Shown: piece by piece, positions 55,036-64,000 of the stretch
How the letters are laid out: each line of letters starts with the position of its first letter
Numbering within the stretch: the first letter of the stretch is position 1
NCBI GenBank assembly: GCA_963681505.1
Contig: OY811972.1
Coordinates: 11,753,279-11,817,278, forward strand
From: Eunapius fragilis
Lineage: Eukaryota > Porifera > Demospongiae > Spongillida > Spongillidae
Length of the DNA: 64,000 bases
Direction of reading: 5' to 3'
The notes under the pieces: generated by a model
What the model was told of the DNA's origin: nothing
Databases searched by the model: none
Seen by the model: only the letters and a program-made list of their open reading frames with translations
Made by a program: the position numbers and the translations under genes

Positions 55036-55066
55036 AATTGCGCTGCGCATTATGTGAATCCACATA
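55036..55066. repeat. Stem-loop near the left end of the Ginger-like element
   Basis: GCGCATTATGTG and CACATAGTGCGC pair with one mismatch around AATC. ATTGCGC motifs lie on both sides and recur near 59,620, so this may belong to the element's ends. Confidence 0.55.
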
Positions 55067-55445
55067 GTGCGCAACAGTTTATAAATTGCGCAAATTCCTG
55101 GTGTATATCCACGTGGCGTTAACACTTCGATAATGTCTAAAGAGGAGTATCGACTGATATTCGAGAAGTTTTGCCGTGAAAGGTATGTAGATAAATGTAG
55201 AAGAACGAGCAAAACCGTTAGCGAAGAGAAAGCCAAGAGGATTCGTCAAGCTGTTAAGGGAGAGTGTAGTGGCGGTCACGGCTTCTTTCAGACATTGGGT
55301 GAATAGAACAAAGAAGTTTGAGCTGCTAAACTGCGCAGAGTTGGAATTGACTGAAGTGTTAATTTGTCTCCGGGTTAAAGCCAAGGTGAGTAAATCAAGA
55401 AAGCTACACCTACATGCATGCCATACAGGTAGTGTATACGGATAG

Positions 55446-55460
55446 GGGGGGGGGGGGGGG
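55446..55460. repeat. Poly-G tract
   Basis: About 15 G in a row at the left border of the fragment at 55,490. Confidence 0.9.
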
Positions 55461-55489
55461 AACTGTGCTCCTTTGTTCTCTCCTCCTCA

Positions 55490-55600
55490 AGATAAAATCT
55501 AACCTTGTTCACGGCTTTGACAGAGGAAAACCAGCTGCCTTCAATGTAACAGTTGCAGCTGTTCTATCCTCTATCCTCTGTAAAGAGGCACAGTGTGCAT
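55490..55600 (+). other. Fragment resembling a 'PAAFDVTVTSPL' repeat-encoded protein
   Basis: Reading gives HGFDRGKPAAFNVTVAAVLS, a motif I recall from unclassified multicopy proteins in sponge and other invertebrate genomes. It lies between two segments of the Ginger-like element and may be an unrelated insertion. Function unknown. Confidence 0.3.
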
Positions 55601-57741
55601 TTTCCATTTTAGGAAGGCATTGCATGCATGGCAGGTTCTTTGTAGAACTGTAGATTGTATATATTGTGTATGGATGTATATTGTTAGTGTTTCTTATGCA
55701 TCTATGTATTATATATAATAACTGCACATGCATGTATGACTCATAATTGCTTGAATGTGGATGTATTCAATTAATTATTCTATATAACAGAATGAAAATG
55801 ACAAGACTATTTTTGGTCATTATTGTGTGGTTGCTATGGTTGAAAAGTTCTATGACATCCTTGAACGTATCCATTCATTGGAAAGTTGTCATGTTGGTTA
55901 CAAAAAAACGCTGGCAGAAGTATGTTTTATGTGTCTTTGTTGTAATTAGCATGTATCACCCAACTCGTACAGCACTGTGCAGATAAATAGACTGACATTA
56001 ATTTTTTAGTGTGCATCAAAACAGTTATAATATTATTTATGTCAGTATATCACTATTGCACTTTCAAATTTCAGGTACAGAAAACGTATGACTGCCTACG
56101 TAGAGAAGCTGTGCAGTATTTCTGTAACACATGTTCAATTTGTCAACTTAAACAACCCCAGAATATACTGCTCCACTTAGACCAATAGTGTCATTAGGTT
56201 TTCTAACTCGATGCCAGGTAATATTATTATGTTATGTTAAGCATTTTACTATTATTCACATCATATGCCTCATTCCTACATATTTAGATTGACCTCATTG
56301 GTATGAGACATATGCCTGATTGTTCATATCATTACATCGCTCATTACATGGATGATTGGTCTAAGTTCCATATTCTGTGGCCTTTAATGAAAAAATCAGC
56401 AGTTGATGTTGCTGTTGGTCTAGTGAAAAGAGTATTTCCCTATTTGGGCCTTCCCAAGATCCTGCAATCTGACAATGGGAGGGAGTTTGTCATCGAGATT
56501 GCGAAAGAAGTTGTCCGATCATGGCCGGGAGAGGTTGTTATAATCAATGGGCATCCTCGTCACTCGCAGTCACGAGGGTTGGTTGAAAAAGGTAATAAAT
56601 CATCTTGTAGAAATGCAGATTCAGGCAATGAAAAATGAGAGGAAGGAGTCTGGAGATGTGCAATGGTCTGATTGGTTGGCTCGCATCCAATGTAAGTTGA
56701 ACTGATTAATTAATTTATTCAATGTTCATGTCACATTCTACTGCAGACAATCTTAATACTCAAGCATACCACACTTTGAAAAAAAGCCCCTATGAAGTGG
56801 TTTTTGGGCAACCTCCAAGAACAACTCCATTTGCTGAACTTCCAAAGGGAAAGAACCCTTTTATCTTGGAGGAAGATGTTTCAGATCTCATTGACACAGG
56901 TTAGGATGCCATATAATATGTATGCCATTTCTATTGAGTGATTCATATCAACAAGCGCATAGAAGCAATGTAAACAGTCAGTGCATGATATGCATAAACA
57001 CAATTGAGCTAGGTGATCAATTGTATACTGGTACATGAACATGGCTTTCCTGAATAACTATATGTTCATCCACTACAGGTGATGATGAAAACATTGCTTC
57101 TCCTCACTCATCTCCTCAAATGTTACCACCATCAAGAAGTCCCTTATCATGCCCAGAAAGTTCAATTACCAGTTTCAAGTCTGCAACTTGCATCTGCACC
57201 TTTAGCTCTGCCGTCATCACCTCTGTGTCATCAGTTACCTGCTCAGTCACCAATATCTGATAAACAAGTATCTGCAACCATGTAAGGTTTGACTTATGTC
57301 GCTGTTGCCATTTTAGGGATGCCAAATGTTTTACAGTTCCTGTATTCAATTCTTTGCTTCATTCAACTCCCCCTTCAAAGATTCCATTTATCTTCTGCAT
57401 ATCCTCACTTCCAAGTCAATCTTCAGCCTCACATTCAGATTATTCTCCAGTTATAAGGTTTGTCGTGCATGACAACATAATACGTTGCATAGTATAATGA
57501 TATAACCTTTCAGTGAACCGAAAGTGACATCACCATCGGCTACACTAACAACCAGCACCCGTCATTTAAAGATTAGAGAAGAAGCCGACAATGAGTATCA
57601 AAAAAATGCAGAACGAATGAAGATCCAGTATGCCAAGCGCAAACGTCATCACTGAAATCAAAACGCATTCTGCAGGAGATAGTGTCACAGTAAGGATACC
57701 CAGAAATGAACGATCGTCAACTGATATGCCTCACTTGCTGC

Positions 57742-58096
57742 AGTGGCGTAGGAAAAGGGGGGGGGGGGGGGGGGGGCAGGGGGGGCAACTGCGCCCCCCC
57801 CCCCACAACTTTTAAAAGTGGGGGGGGGGGGGCCATGCCCCCCTACTTTTACACCAGCGATACTACAGATAAAATGCGTAATTTGTAATGAATTGCACTG
57901 ATTCTAGTGTATTTTTGTAACGTCGTTAGATGCAAATAGCGTTGGCTTCTGGGGCATGGCCCCAGACCCCAATGCGGAAGCTTACAGCACTCCCCTAGCT
58001 GGCTGGGGGAGGGGCACCGCTCTCCCGCCATGATGACCATCGAACTTTGCCCCCCCCCCCCCCCCCCCCCCCACTTTAAACTCCTTCCTACGCCGC
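57742..58096. mobile_element. hAT-like MITE, about 355 bp
   Basis: Begins CAGTGGCGTAGGAAAAGGGG and ends CTTCCTACGCCGCTG, a terminal inverted repeat typical of hAT MITEs. The interior is dominated by runs of G and C. I could not find a clean 8-bp target duplication. It lies within the span of the Ginger-like element. Confidence 0.6.
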
Positions 58097-59299
58097 TGTG
58101 CTGTGCTATATTTTGGAGGCTAAGAATGATCATTACCGTCTTCAGTGAGTTTTATTTGTCTGTGTTTGTTAATTCTGAAACTTTCTATCTACATCTACAT
58201 GTACGTCTGACTTCTGTATGATGAGGTGTGAAAATGGAATTATATCAACTTGTTATCCAAGTGGTGAGCTAATGCCTTACACCGGGTCTGTCCCTATCAA
58301 GTATAGTGCAGACAGTTCTAAGCTACCTACTTTAAGCCTTTAGGAAGCTGCTAGAACCAAGAAGGACCAGTTGAAATGCAATTGTACAAAAGGATGCAAG
58401 AATAGGCATTGTCCTTGTAAAGGATCTGGAGGTTATTGTACAAGTCACTGCCATCCAAAGCGTGCTTGTACAAATATAAGGAGTGCCATGAAACAGCTGA
58501 TGGGGATGAGGAGTGTAGAGTAACTGGGGCTGATGATTGTGATGATATGAATGAGTTGAAGGTAAAGAAGAACAGAAAGTGTGTCAAACAAGACTGAAGC
58601 CACAATAATCAAATCAGTTCAAAGTGGGGATTGTTGATGATACGCACATGGATGCAGCATCATCACTTTTATCCTCCCAATTTCCTTCCTTGTGTGGGTT
58701 GTATAGCACTTTGCTAGGGCAGAACTTATCATTTCCTGTTACAAGAGTCCTTCATTCAAATACTTAATGCAGGAGGGAACCATTGGATTACAGTTCAGCA
58801 CACTAAATCCTTCTCTGTTTATGTGTTTGACAGCAAATTCTCTACAATACCTATGGATGTAAAGATGCAAATCGCTGCTTTGTTGTGCTGTGCAGCTCAC
58901 GGATTACAACAAGAGTTCCGAAAACTCAAAGTCAGATTGGATCATCAGACTGTGGAGTATTTGCAATAGCATTTGCTACTGATTTGGCATTTGGATTGAA
59001 CCCAGCAAGCCATTACTATGAGCAGGATATGTTAAGACCACATTTCATAGAGTGTTTGAAGTCAACAAATGACACCTTTCCGTTCAAAAAACATCCAACC
59101 AGGAAAGCCTAAAACAGAGTATTTGTATGTATACTGTCACTGTCGCATGCCAGATGATGTTAAAGAACGGATGGCTCAGTGCACTGGCTGCAAGGAATGG
59201 TACCACAAGTCATGTGAAAACATTCCCCAAACAGTATTTTTAAAAAGATGATAGTAATGACTGGAAATGTAAAGTGTGCATTGCTAGGGAGAAACAGTC

Positions 59300-60120
59300 T
59301 GCTTAGTTGATAAGCACCCTTAATACACTATAGGTTGTCCTCTTACAATTGTAATGGTAGTGATTCAGATTTTAAATGGACCATAAATGATACAAGTGAA
59401 TGTGTCACTGTAAAGTATACTAACATACCAATATCTGGGCAGAATGGGCACACTACCTTTCTTAGGACTTCATACGTATTGGAATTATGCACCTATTAGA
59501 AAGAAAATCGAGGGTAACAGAGACCATTCAATAATAAGAGCATGCCCCCCCCCCCCCCCCCCCCCCCCCACCTGATGGTTTATATTGCTTCTAGGTTGCA
59601 GAACTTCACAAATCAATTGCGCACGTTGCGCAACATATCCAGAAATGCCCCATACATTGGAGGACATTCATAAAAAAATTCCAAATTGAATTCTATAACA
59701 TTTTAACATATAGCGGAATTTTTTTTCTTTCCACTATAAAAATTTGAGTGTCAGATTTTTATGGATTATGAAGTTAAAATCAAGATATGTTTTTTAATTA
59801 CTACATAGTTGACGTAATTTTTTGGGGGGGGAGGGGGGGTCGATTAACTAACTATTAAACGAATTAACAAAGTTTATGAGCAATTATAATCCTCTCATCA
59901 ATAATATAAATAACCTTGATCAGACTGACGGCCGGCTGACTTTCGATGTTTAGTGGAATATTGAAATACTAACCCTGGTAGGCAAGCGCGACATAAGACG
60001 TCACTTTATTATCTCAAATGGACCACGACACTAATACCTGCACACTACGGCAGTAGCCGGCGTCAGCGAGGGGGGGGGGGGGGGGGGGGGGGGGGGTGAT
60101 TCAGGTCAGGCCAAGCACGA
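59300..60120. other. No gene; poly-C and poly-G tracts
   Basis: C23 at about 59,547-59,570, mixed G tract at 59,823-59,839, G27 at about 60,070-60,096. Between them AT-rich unique sequence without coding signal. Confidence 0.7.
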
Positions 60121-60121
60121 T

Positions 60122-60428
60122 GATTGGGGGGTGGGGGGGAGTTGCTGTCCGCTTCAGACCCAATACGAAAAGTGGGGGCCCTTTAATTGTTTGGCATAGG
60201 GCCTACTCTATTTAAATACGTTATCATTATTACCGGTTACAATTTTGGCCGAGGAGGGTGAAGCACCCGGAGCACCCTCTCTGGGATACGTTAGCTTCGG
60301 CCAGAGATATATTATCTCTGCTTCGGCTATATATACCTAACCGTTAATTATTAATGATAACGTATTTGCTGTGTGCCAAACAAAGGGCCCCCACTTTTTG
60401 TATCGGACCTGAAGCGGACAGCACTCCC
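60122..60428. mobile_element. Foldback MITE with poly-G borders
   Basis: Left arm TGCTGTCCGCTTCAGACC and right arm GACCTGAAGCGGACAGCA are inverted copies. Further matches include GTGGGGGCCC / GGGCCCCCAC and ACGTTATCATTA / TAATGATAACGT. G27 (60,070-60,096) and a C18-19 tract flank it. Confidence 0.65.
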
Positions 60429-60439
60429 CCCCCCCCCCC

Positions 60440-60660
60440 CCCCTAAGGGCGTAGACAAGTTTTAAGGGGGGGGGGGGGGGAAGGGGGCTAATTTATGGTT
60501 GCGGATTTAGACCCGCGATACGACAAGCGGGGGGTGGGGGGCTAATTATGGTTGGGGGTTTAGTCCCGCGATACGACAGTGGGGGTGGGGGGAGGTGTAC
60601 ACTTCAGGCACAATACGAAAGGCGGGGGGGAGGGGGAGTTGCTTAGCAGAAGAGGGGGAG
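60440..60660. repeat. G-rich tandem block
   Basis: Two related copies of a 'ggggctaatt-atggttg-gg-tttag-cccgcgatacgaca' segment (about 60,484 and 60,538) separated by G runs. Continues the G/C-tract region beside the foldback element at 60,122-60,428. Confidence 0.65.
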
Positions 60661-60727
60661 GTACCTTACATGAAAGAGCAACTCTATGATCTATTGAATA
60701 GCGAGCGCTTTACAATTGATTACAAGT

Positions 60728-61013
60728 AAATAAAAAACATTCTCTAACGAGAGAGTTGTTGGTATATAGGATTGACCAATGGTGGTGTAAAAAGCACGGA
60801 AACAAGAGTGACAGAAATTTTACTGGAAAATTGAAATAGGCCTATATTTAGCCCATTACTCAGGCATGTGTGTTATATTGTGTGCTAAATATAGGCCTAT
60901 TTCAATTTTCCAGTAAAATTTCTGTCACTCTTGTTTCCGTGCTTTTTACACCACCATTGGTCAATCCTATATACCAACAACTCTCTCGTTAGAGAATGTT
61001 TTTATTTACTTGT
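60728..61013. mobile_element. Foldback MITE, family A, near-perfect hairpin
   Basis: The arms match over about 125 bp each, including CATTCTCTAACGAGAGAGTT and GGAAACAAGAGTGACAGAAA, around a loop of about 35 bp near 60,860. The fidelity of the arms suggests recent origin or gene conversion. It lacks the extra flank seen in the other copies. Confidence 0.8.
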
Positions 61014-61085
61014 TTCATAGGTTTTTTTTCACCGTCGATGAAATGTAGGAAGAGCATATATAATTTGGACGATCCCTTTTATCTC

Positions 61086-61810
61086 TTAATGCAATAACAA
61101 ATAACTTAAATAATAATAATTATAATTATATGAAGTAGTAGTGTTTATTGTTAATTGTCCTCGCCCGCGCCCTCGTCTCCTGCGGGGACGTCCTCCTCCC
61201 CAGCCTCCCCGCCATGCTGCATTCTGCCAGGGTGGCAGTGGCCATGCAGGCCAGGGAGGGAGCACAGTCGGCGGTGGTACCTGCGGGAGCGCAGCTGGTG
61301 GTGGTGGTGGCGGGATTATCCCTGCTTGTTGTTCCGCCAGGAACACCGGCGGGGGCAGCGCTGGTGGTGCCGGCGGGGGTAGCGCTGGTGGTGCCGGCGG
61401 GGTCAGCGCTGGTGGTGCCGCGGGGGCAGCGCTGGTGGTGCCGGCGGGGGCAGCGCTGGTGGTGCTGGCGGGGGTAGCGCTGGTGGTGCCGGCGGGGTCA
61501 GCGCTGGTGGTGCCGGCGGGGGCAGCGCTGGTGGTGCCGGCAGGGGCAGCGCTGGTGGTGCCGGCGGGGGCAGCGCTGGTGGTGCCGGCGGGGGCAGCGC
61601 TGGTGGTGCTGGCGGGGGTAGCGCTGGTGGTGCCGGCGTTGGTAGCGCTGCTGGTAGTGGTGGTGGGGGCAGTGTTGCTGGTGGTGGTAGGAGTGGCGGG
61701 GCTTCTGGAGGTGGCGGGGTGAAGGGGAGAGGAGTCGGACGATGTATGTCATCCTCTTCCTTCTCCGACCCCTCTTGATTAAAAAAACCCGTAAGGTCTT
61801 CAGCTGACAT
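61086..61810 (-). CDS. Proline/alanine-rich repeat protein
   Basis: ATG at 61,810 opens MSAEDLTGFFNQEGSEKEED, an acidic head, followed by a proline-rich segment and about 10-11 copies of an 8-residue PPAPPALP unit (24 bp, 61,350-61,640). The tail in the other frame reads WRGGWGGGRPRRRRGRGRGQ, an arginine/glycine-rich stretch, and ends at 61,086. One 24-bp unit near 61,418 is a single base short. The upstream and downstream frames differ by exactly that base, so the locus is either a 242-residue gene with a one-base slip, a sequencing error, or two fragments. A nuclear or RNA-binding role is a guess from the RG tail. No homologue is recognised. Confidence 0.5.
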
Positions 61811-62440
61811 CTACATGTACGTGACAGAGACTGAGAGTATGATTTTAAAAATTTTTACCTTATTCTTTTTTCAAGCAAGTTTACACGTGAATCCACATAG
61901 AGTATATTATTAAATTCTTACCTCTTTTTGCAAAGTGCACTATAATTCAGCGGGTGCATGACTGACTTTTATACCTGCAAAGCCTTAACACGTGTACAGA
62001 CTGTGCTATATTTCTATTGGTCCAATTCCATCATATTAACGGCATGTGCTAAAATGTTATTGGTCAAATTTGAAAAGGCTCCAATCTAAACATGGAGGTG
62101 TAGCCTACATGAAGTAAAGCTGGATAGTGTCCGAACTCAGGAAGTGAACTACACGACTGCATGTAGATCTGGGATAACATGGCACCATGTAGATTGATAA
62201 GGATATGTTTTCAGATGAGTAATATCTGTGGACAGGGTCTGCATGTTATGAGTGTGGGCAGAATGTCTGAATTTTTCAAAATGTGAGAGTAGAAGTACCT
62301 TATGGTAGCTATAACAAGTTGATTTGCCAAAGTACAAGACTATTAGTGGCATGTGGTGGCAAGAAATTCTGCTGCTAGTGCTGGTGGTGTGTACAATGGA
62401 CAAAGCACTTGAAATGTACATGAGATTGGCTTAAGTTAGG
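61811..62440. other. No gene recognised
   Basis: Unique sequence. It includes the presumed 5' region of the proline-rich gene (61,811-62,100), with CCAAT-like sequence at about 62,022. No further coding signal supported. Confidence 0.5.
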
Positions 62441-62459
62441 TGAATACCACACTTTTGCA

Positions 62460-63943
62460 TGTATCATGAATTGATACATGTGCTTTAGAAACCAATGCCT
62501 CTGCCCCAATCTTACTTACTGCTGCATGGGCAGATCTAGTAACAACCTTTTGAGCTAGCAATGGATGAGACTTACAAAAAGCATCATTTACTTCACTTAG
62601 AAGCTCCATAAGTGCATGAGATTTGGGTTCATACAAGGAGTAGCTATATGGGAGAAGGATAAGGTTGCAGTTATTTTCATTTCACCTATAGTTCTCAGCC
62701 CTTGCAACTGCAATTATATTCATAGTTGCAACACATGTACATGGCTAGACAGATAAGGAAGCCTTCAAATAAGCCTTTTTATACATCAGATTAAAACAAT
62801 AGACACTATACTACTGTACACACAGTTGCATGCTTTACATGTGAAGTGAATGGTTTTGTGCAGATCCGTGCTGTACATAGTTGTGCGGGCCCTACTACCG
62901 CGTTTGGTCAGGTAGTAGGGTGACAAGCCCGACCAAACACCGCCCGACTATGCTCTACAAATGTTGCATGCACAGCTTTTTAATGTTAATACAACATGCC
63001 ATAACATACCTTTGGGTGGTAGTGGTAGTGCTGTGACCCCTGCGGTACCGCGTCCTCTCGGAAGCACATTTAGCCAATCGGACAGCGGGGTCATTCCAAT
63101 ACCGACTCCTTTTAGATGCTTTAATGGCAGCTGAATTGTCCTCGTATTTCTGCCTGTTAGCAGCGCGGTTTCCCTCGAGGTCCTCTTCATATCGCCGCTT
63201 TTTAGCAGCATGGTTCTCCTCGAGGTCCTCTTCATATCGCCGCCTTTTAGCAGCACGGTTCTCCTCGAGGTCCTCTTCATATCGCCGCCTTTTAGCAGCA
63301 CGGTTCTCCTCGAGGTCCTCTTCGTATCGCCGCTTTTTAGCAGCACGGTTCTCCTCGAGGTTCTCTTCATATCGCCGCCTTTTAGCAGCACGGTTCTCCT
63401 CGAGGTCCTCTTCATATAGCCGCCTTTTAGCAGCACGGTTCTCCTCGAGGTCCTCTTCATATCGCCGCCTTTTAGCAGCACGGTTCTCCTCGAGGTCCTC
63501 TTCATATCGCCGCCTTTTAGCAGCACAGCTCTCCTCGAGGTCCTCTTCATATCGCAGCCTTTTAGCAGCACGGTTCTCCTCGAGGTTCTCTTCATATCGC
63601 CGCCTTTTAGCAGCACGGCTCTCCTCGAGGTCCTCTTCATATCGCCACCTTTTAGCAGATCGCTTAGATTCAATATCTGCGTTGTAGCTGTCGCGTACAG
63701 AGGCCTTCTTCTTTTCGGGATCGGCCTTGTAGCTGTCGCGTACAGAGGCCTTCTTCTTTTGTAGCTGTCGCGTACAGAGGCCTTCTTCTTTTCGGGATCG
63801 GCCTTGTAGCTGTCGCGTACAGAGGCCTTCTTCTTTTCGGGATCGGCCTTGTAGAGCGCTCGGGCTTTAGCTTTGTTCTCGTCTTGCTTTTGGAGGTATT
63901 CCGCTCGTTGCTTAGATCTCTTCTTTTGATTACGCGAAGGCAT
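62460..63943 (-). CDS. N-terminal part of a Helitron-like (Rep/helicase) protein with charged repeats
   Basis: The start ATG is at 63,943 (MPSRNQKKRSKQRAEYLQKQ); an upstream in-frame ATG at 63,970 is possible. Exon 1 (63,010-63,943) encodes 15-residue KADPEKKKASVRDSY units and then about 11 units of a 15-residue RRYEEDLEENRAAKR type, both 45 bp long, ending at donor GTATGT. Exon 2 begins at 62,643 and reads YSLYEPKSHALMELLSEVND. That junction restores the frame of the second repeat type. From memory, sponge Helitron-like helicase proteins begin with this charged repeat and then YSL-EP; that link is inference. One 45-bp unit (about 63,730-63,762) lacks 13 bp and shifts the frame, so the copy is probably dead unless the gap is an assembly error. 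Rep and helicase domains are not present to the left. Confidence 0.5.
62880..62950. repeat. Nested short inverted repeats
   Basis: CTACTACC pairs with GGTAGTAG (11-base gap), and TTTGGTC pairs with GACCAAA a little further on, in the intron of the Helitron-like gene. GC-rich against its surroundings. Confidence 0.5.
63170..63660. repeat. 45-bp coding minisatellite, about 11 units
   Basis: Units carry CGCCGCCTTTTAGCAGCACG plus GTTCTCCTCGAGGTCCTCTTCATAT (plus strand). In the minus direction each gives a 15-residue Arg/Glu helix-forming repeat. Differences between units are mostly single bases. Confidence 0.95.
63685..63850. repeat. 45-bp coding repeat of a second type, four units, one shortened
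   Basis: Units hold GTAGCTGTCGCGTACAGAGG plus CCTTCTTCTTTTCGGGATCGGCCTT. One is 32 bp long. The minus strand reads KADPEKKKASVRDSY. Confidence 0.92.
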
Positions 63944-64000
63944 TTTTAGAAAAACAACTTCACTAGCCAAAGCAACAACTAAACTGCGATATGGAACACC

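Larger units (their letters stand above)
55001..59635 (+). mobile_element. Ginger/KRBA2-like integrase-type element, fossil
   Basis: Parts in order: an N-terminal segment starting MSKEEYRLIFEKFC (55,133); a segment with HYCVVAMVEKFYDILERIH (about 55,815); an H2C2-like zinc part with CNTCSICQLKQ (about 56,130); an integrase core with DLIGMRHMPD, QSDNGREF and GLVEKGN (56,288-56,600), which carries the D, D and E residues; a segment with SPYEVVFGQPPRTTPF (56,780); a basic tail (57,530-57,650); a cysteine-rich CXC-like stretch with CNCTKGCKNRHCPCKG (about 58,380); a ULP1-like protease part with NHW, VFDS and SSDCGVFAIAFATDL (58,785-58,995); and a PHD finger (CHCRMPDD to HKSC, 59,135-59,220). Segments are bordered by GT-AG sites, as in spliced relatives. 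It looks broken, with several interruptions and a MITE inserted. The end coordinates are guesses from TGTT...GCGCAA-like ends; no matching target duplication was seen. Confidence 0.65.

Noticed and set aside
61141-61722. 193-codon plus-strand glycine/valine-rich frame
   Set aside because: Shadow of the 24-bp repeat; the minus strand has a better head and an RG-type tail.
63124-63687. 187-codon plus-strand frame rich in RFSSRSSSYRRLLA
   Set aside because: Antisense shadow of the 45-bp coding repeat on the minus strand, where the start codon, splice donor and second-exon junction are found.

Overview
The window looks like a repeat-rich animal genome, most likely a marine sponge (demosponge). 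This is an inference from gene style, not a search result. The pointers are introns as short as about 60-70 bp, a long array of one-repeat-per-exon ankyrin exons, integrase/ULP1/PHD and Helitron-like proteins of kinds I associate with sponge gene sets, and abundant TACATGTACATG-type spacer DNA. No bacterial operons, rRNA or convincing tRNA genes were seen.

Region 1 (1-26,000, minus strand) is one large ankyrin-repeat gene, or a cluster of such genes. I mapped 22 exons by hand. Nineteen are exactly 99 bp (33 codons, one ankyrin repeat), all begin and end in phase 0, and none contains a stop. A start codon and short first exon lie at 25,929-26,000; the gene runs off the left edge. Eleven exons are near copies of one repeat (consensus DGRSPLWTASYNGHLEVV...). 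They spread by duplication of genomic blocks that also carry a 21-bp minisatellite, about 300 copies in about 15 arrays. On the transcribed strand each minisatellite unit resembles a 3' splice acceptor. A 1.86-kb terminal-inverted-repeat element (6,264-8,119) carrying a RecQ-like helicase exon and a DIRS-type fossil sits inside one array.

Region 2 (26,000-32,300): head to head with the ankyrin gene, about 1.8 kb away, is the 5' part of a DNA polymerase epsilon catalytic subunit gene (POLE) on the plus strand. Eleven clean exons give 420 codons with exonuclease motifs I and II. The gene then runs into a 223-bp tandem duplication and degenerate repeats, and no polymerase domain follows.

Region 3 (32,300-39,000) is a transposon graveyard: a decayed piggyBac element, a Ty3/gypsy-like fossil, and a DIRS-like reverse transcriptase/RNase H fossil that stops where the next repeat begins.

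Region 4 (38,996-46,240) is a giant 26-bp minisatellite of roughly 278 copies with local higher-order structure. Just beyond it, on the minus strand, are two tandem copies of a candidate promoter plus first exon (46.4-46.9 kb).

Region 5 (47,000-64,000): 47-52.6 kb has no gene I can recognise. Then come foldback MITEs, a Ginger/KRBA2-like integrase element with CXC, ULP1-like and PHD parts (55.1-59.3 kb), a hAT-like MITE inside it, several long poly-G/poly-C tracts, a proline/alanine-rich repeat gene (61.1-61.8 kb, minus), and at the right edge the highly charged N-terminal part of a Helitron-like protein with 45-bp coding repeats (minus).
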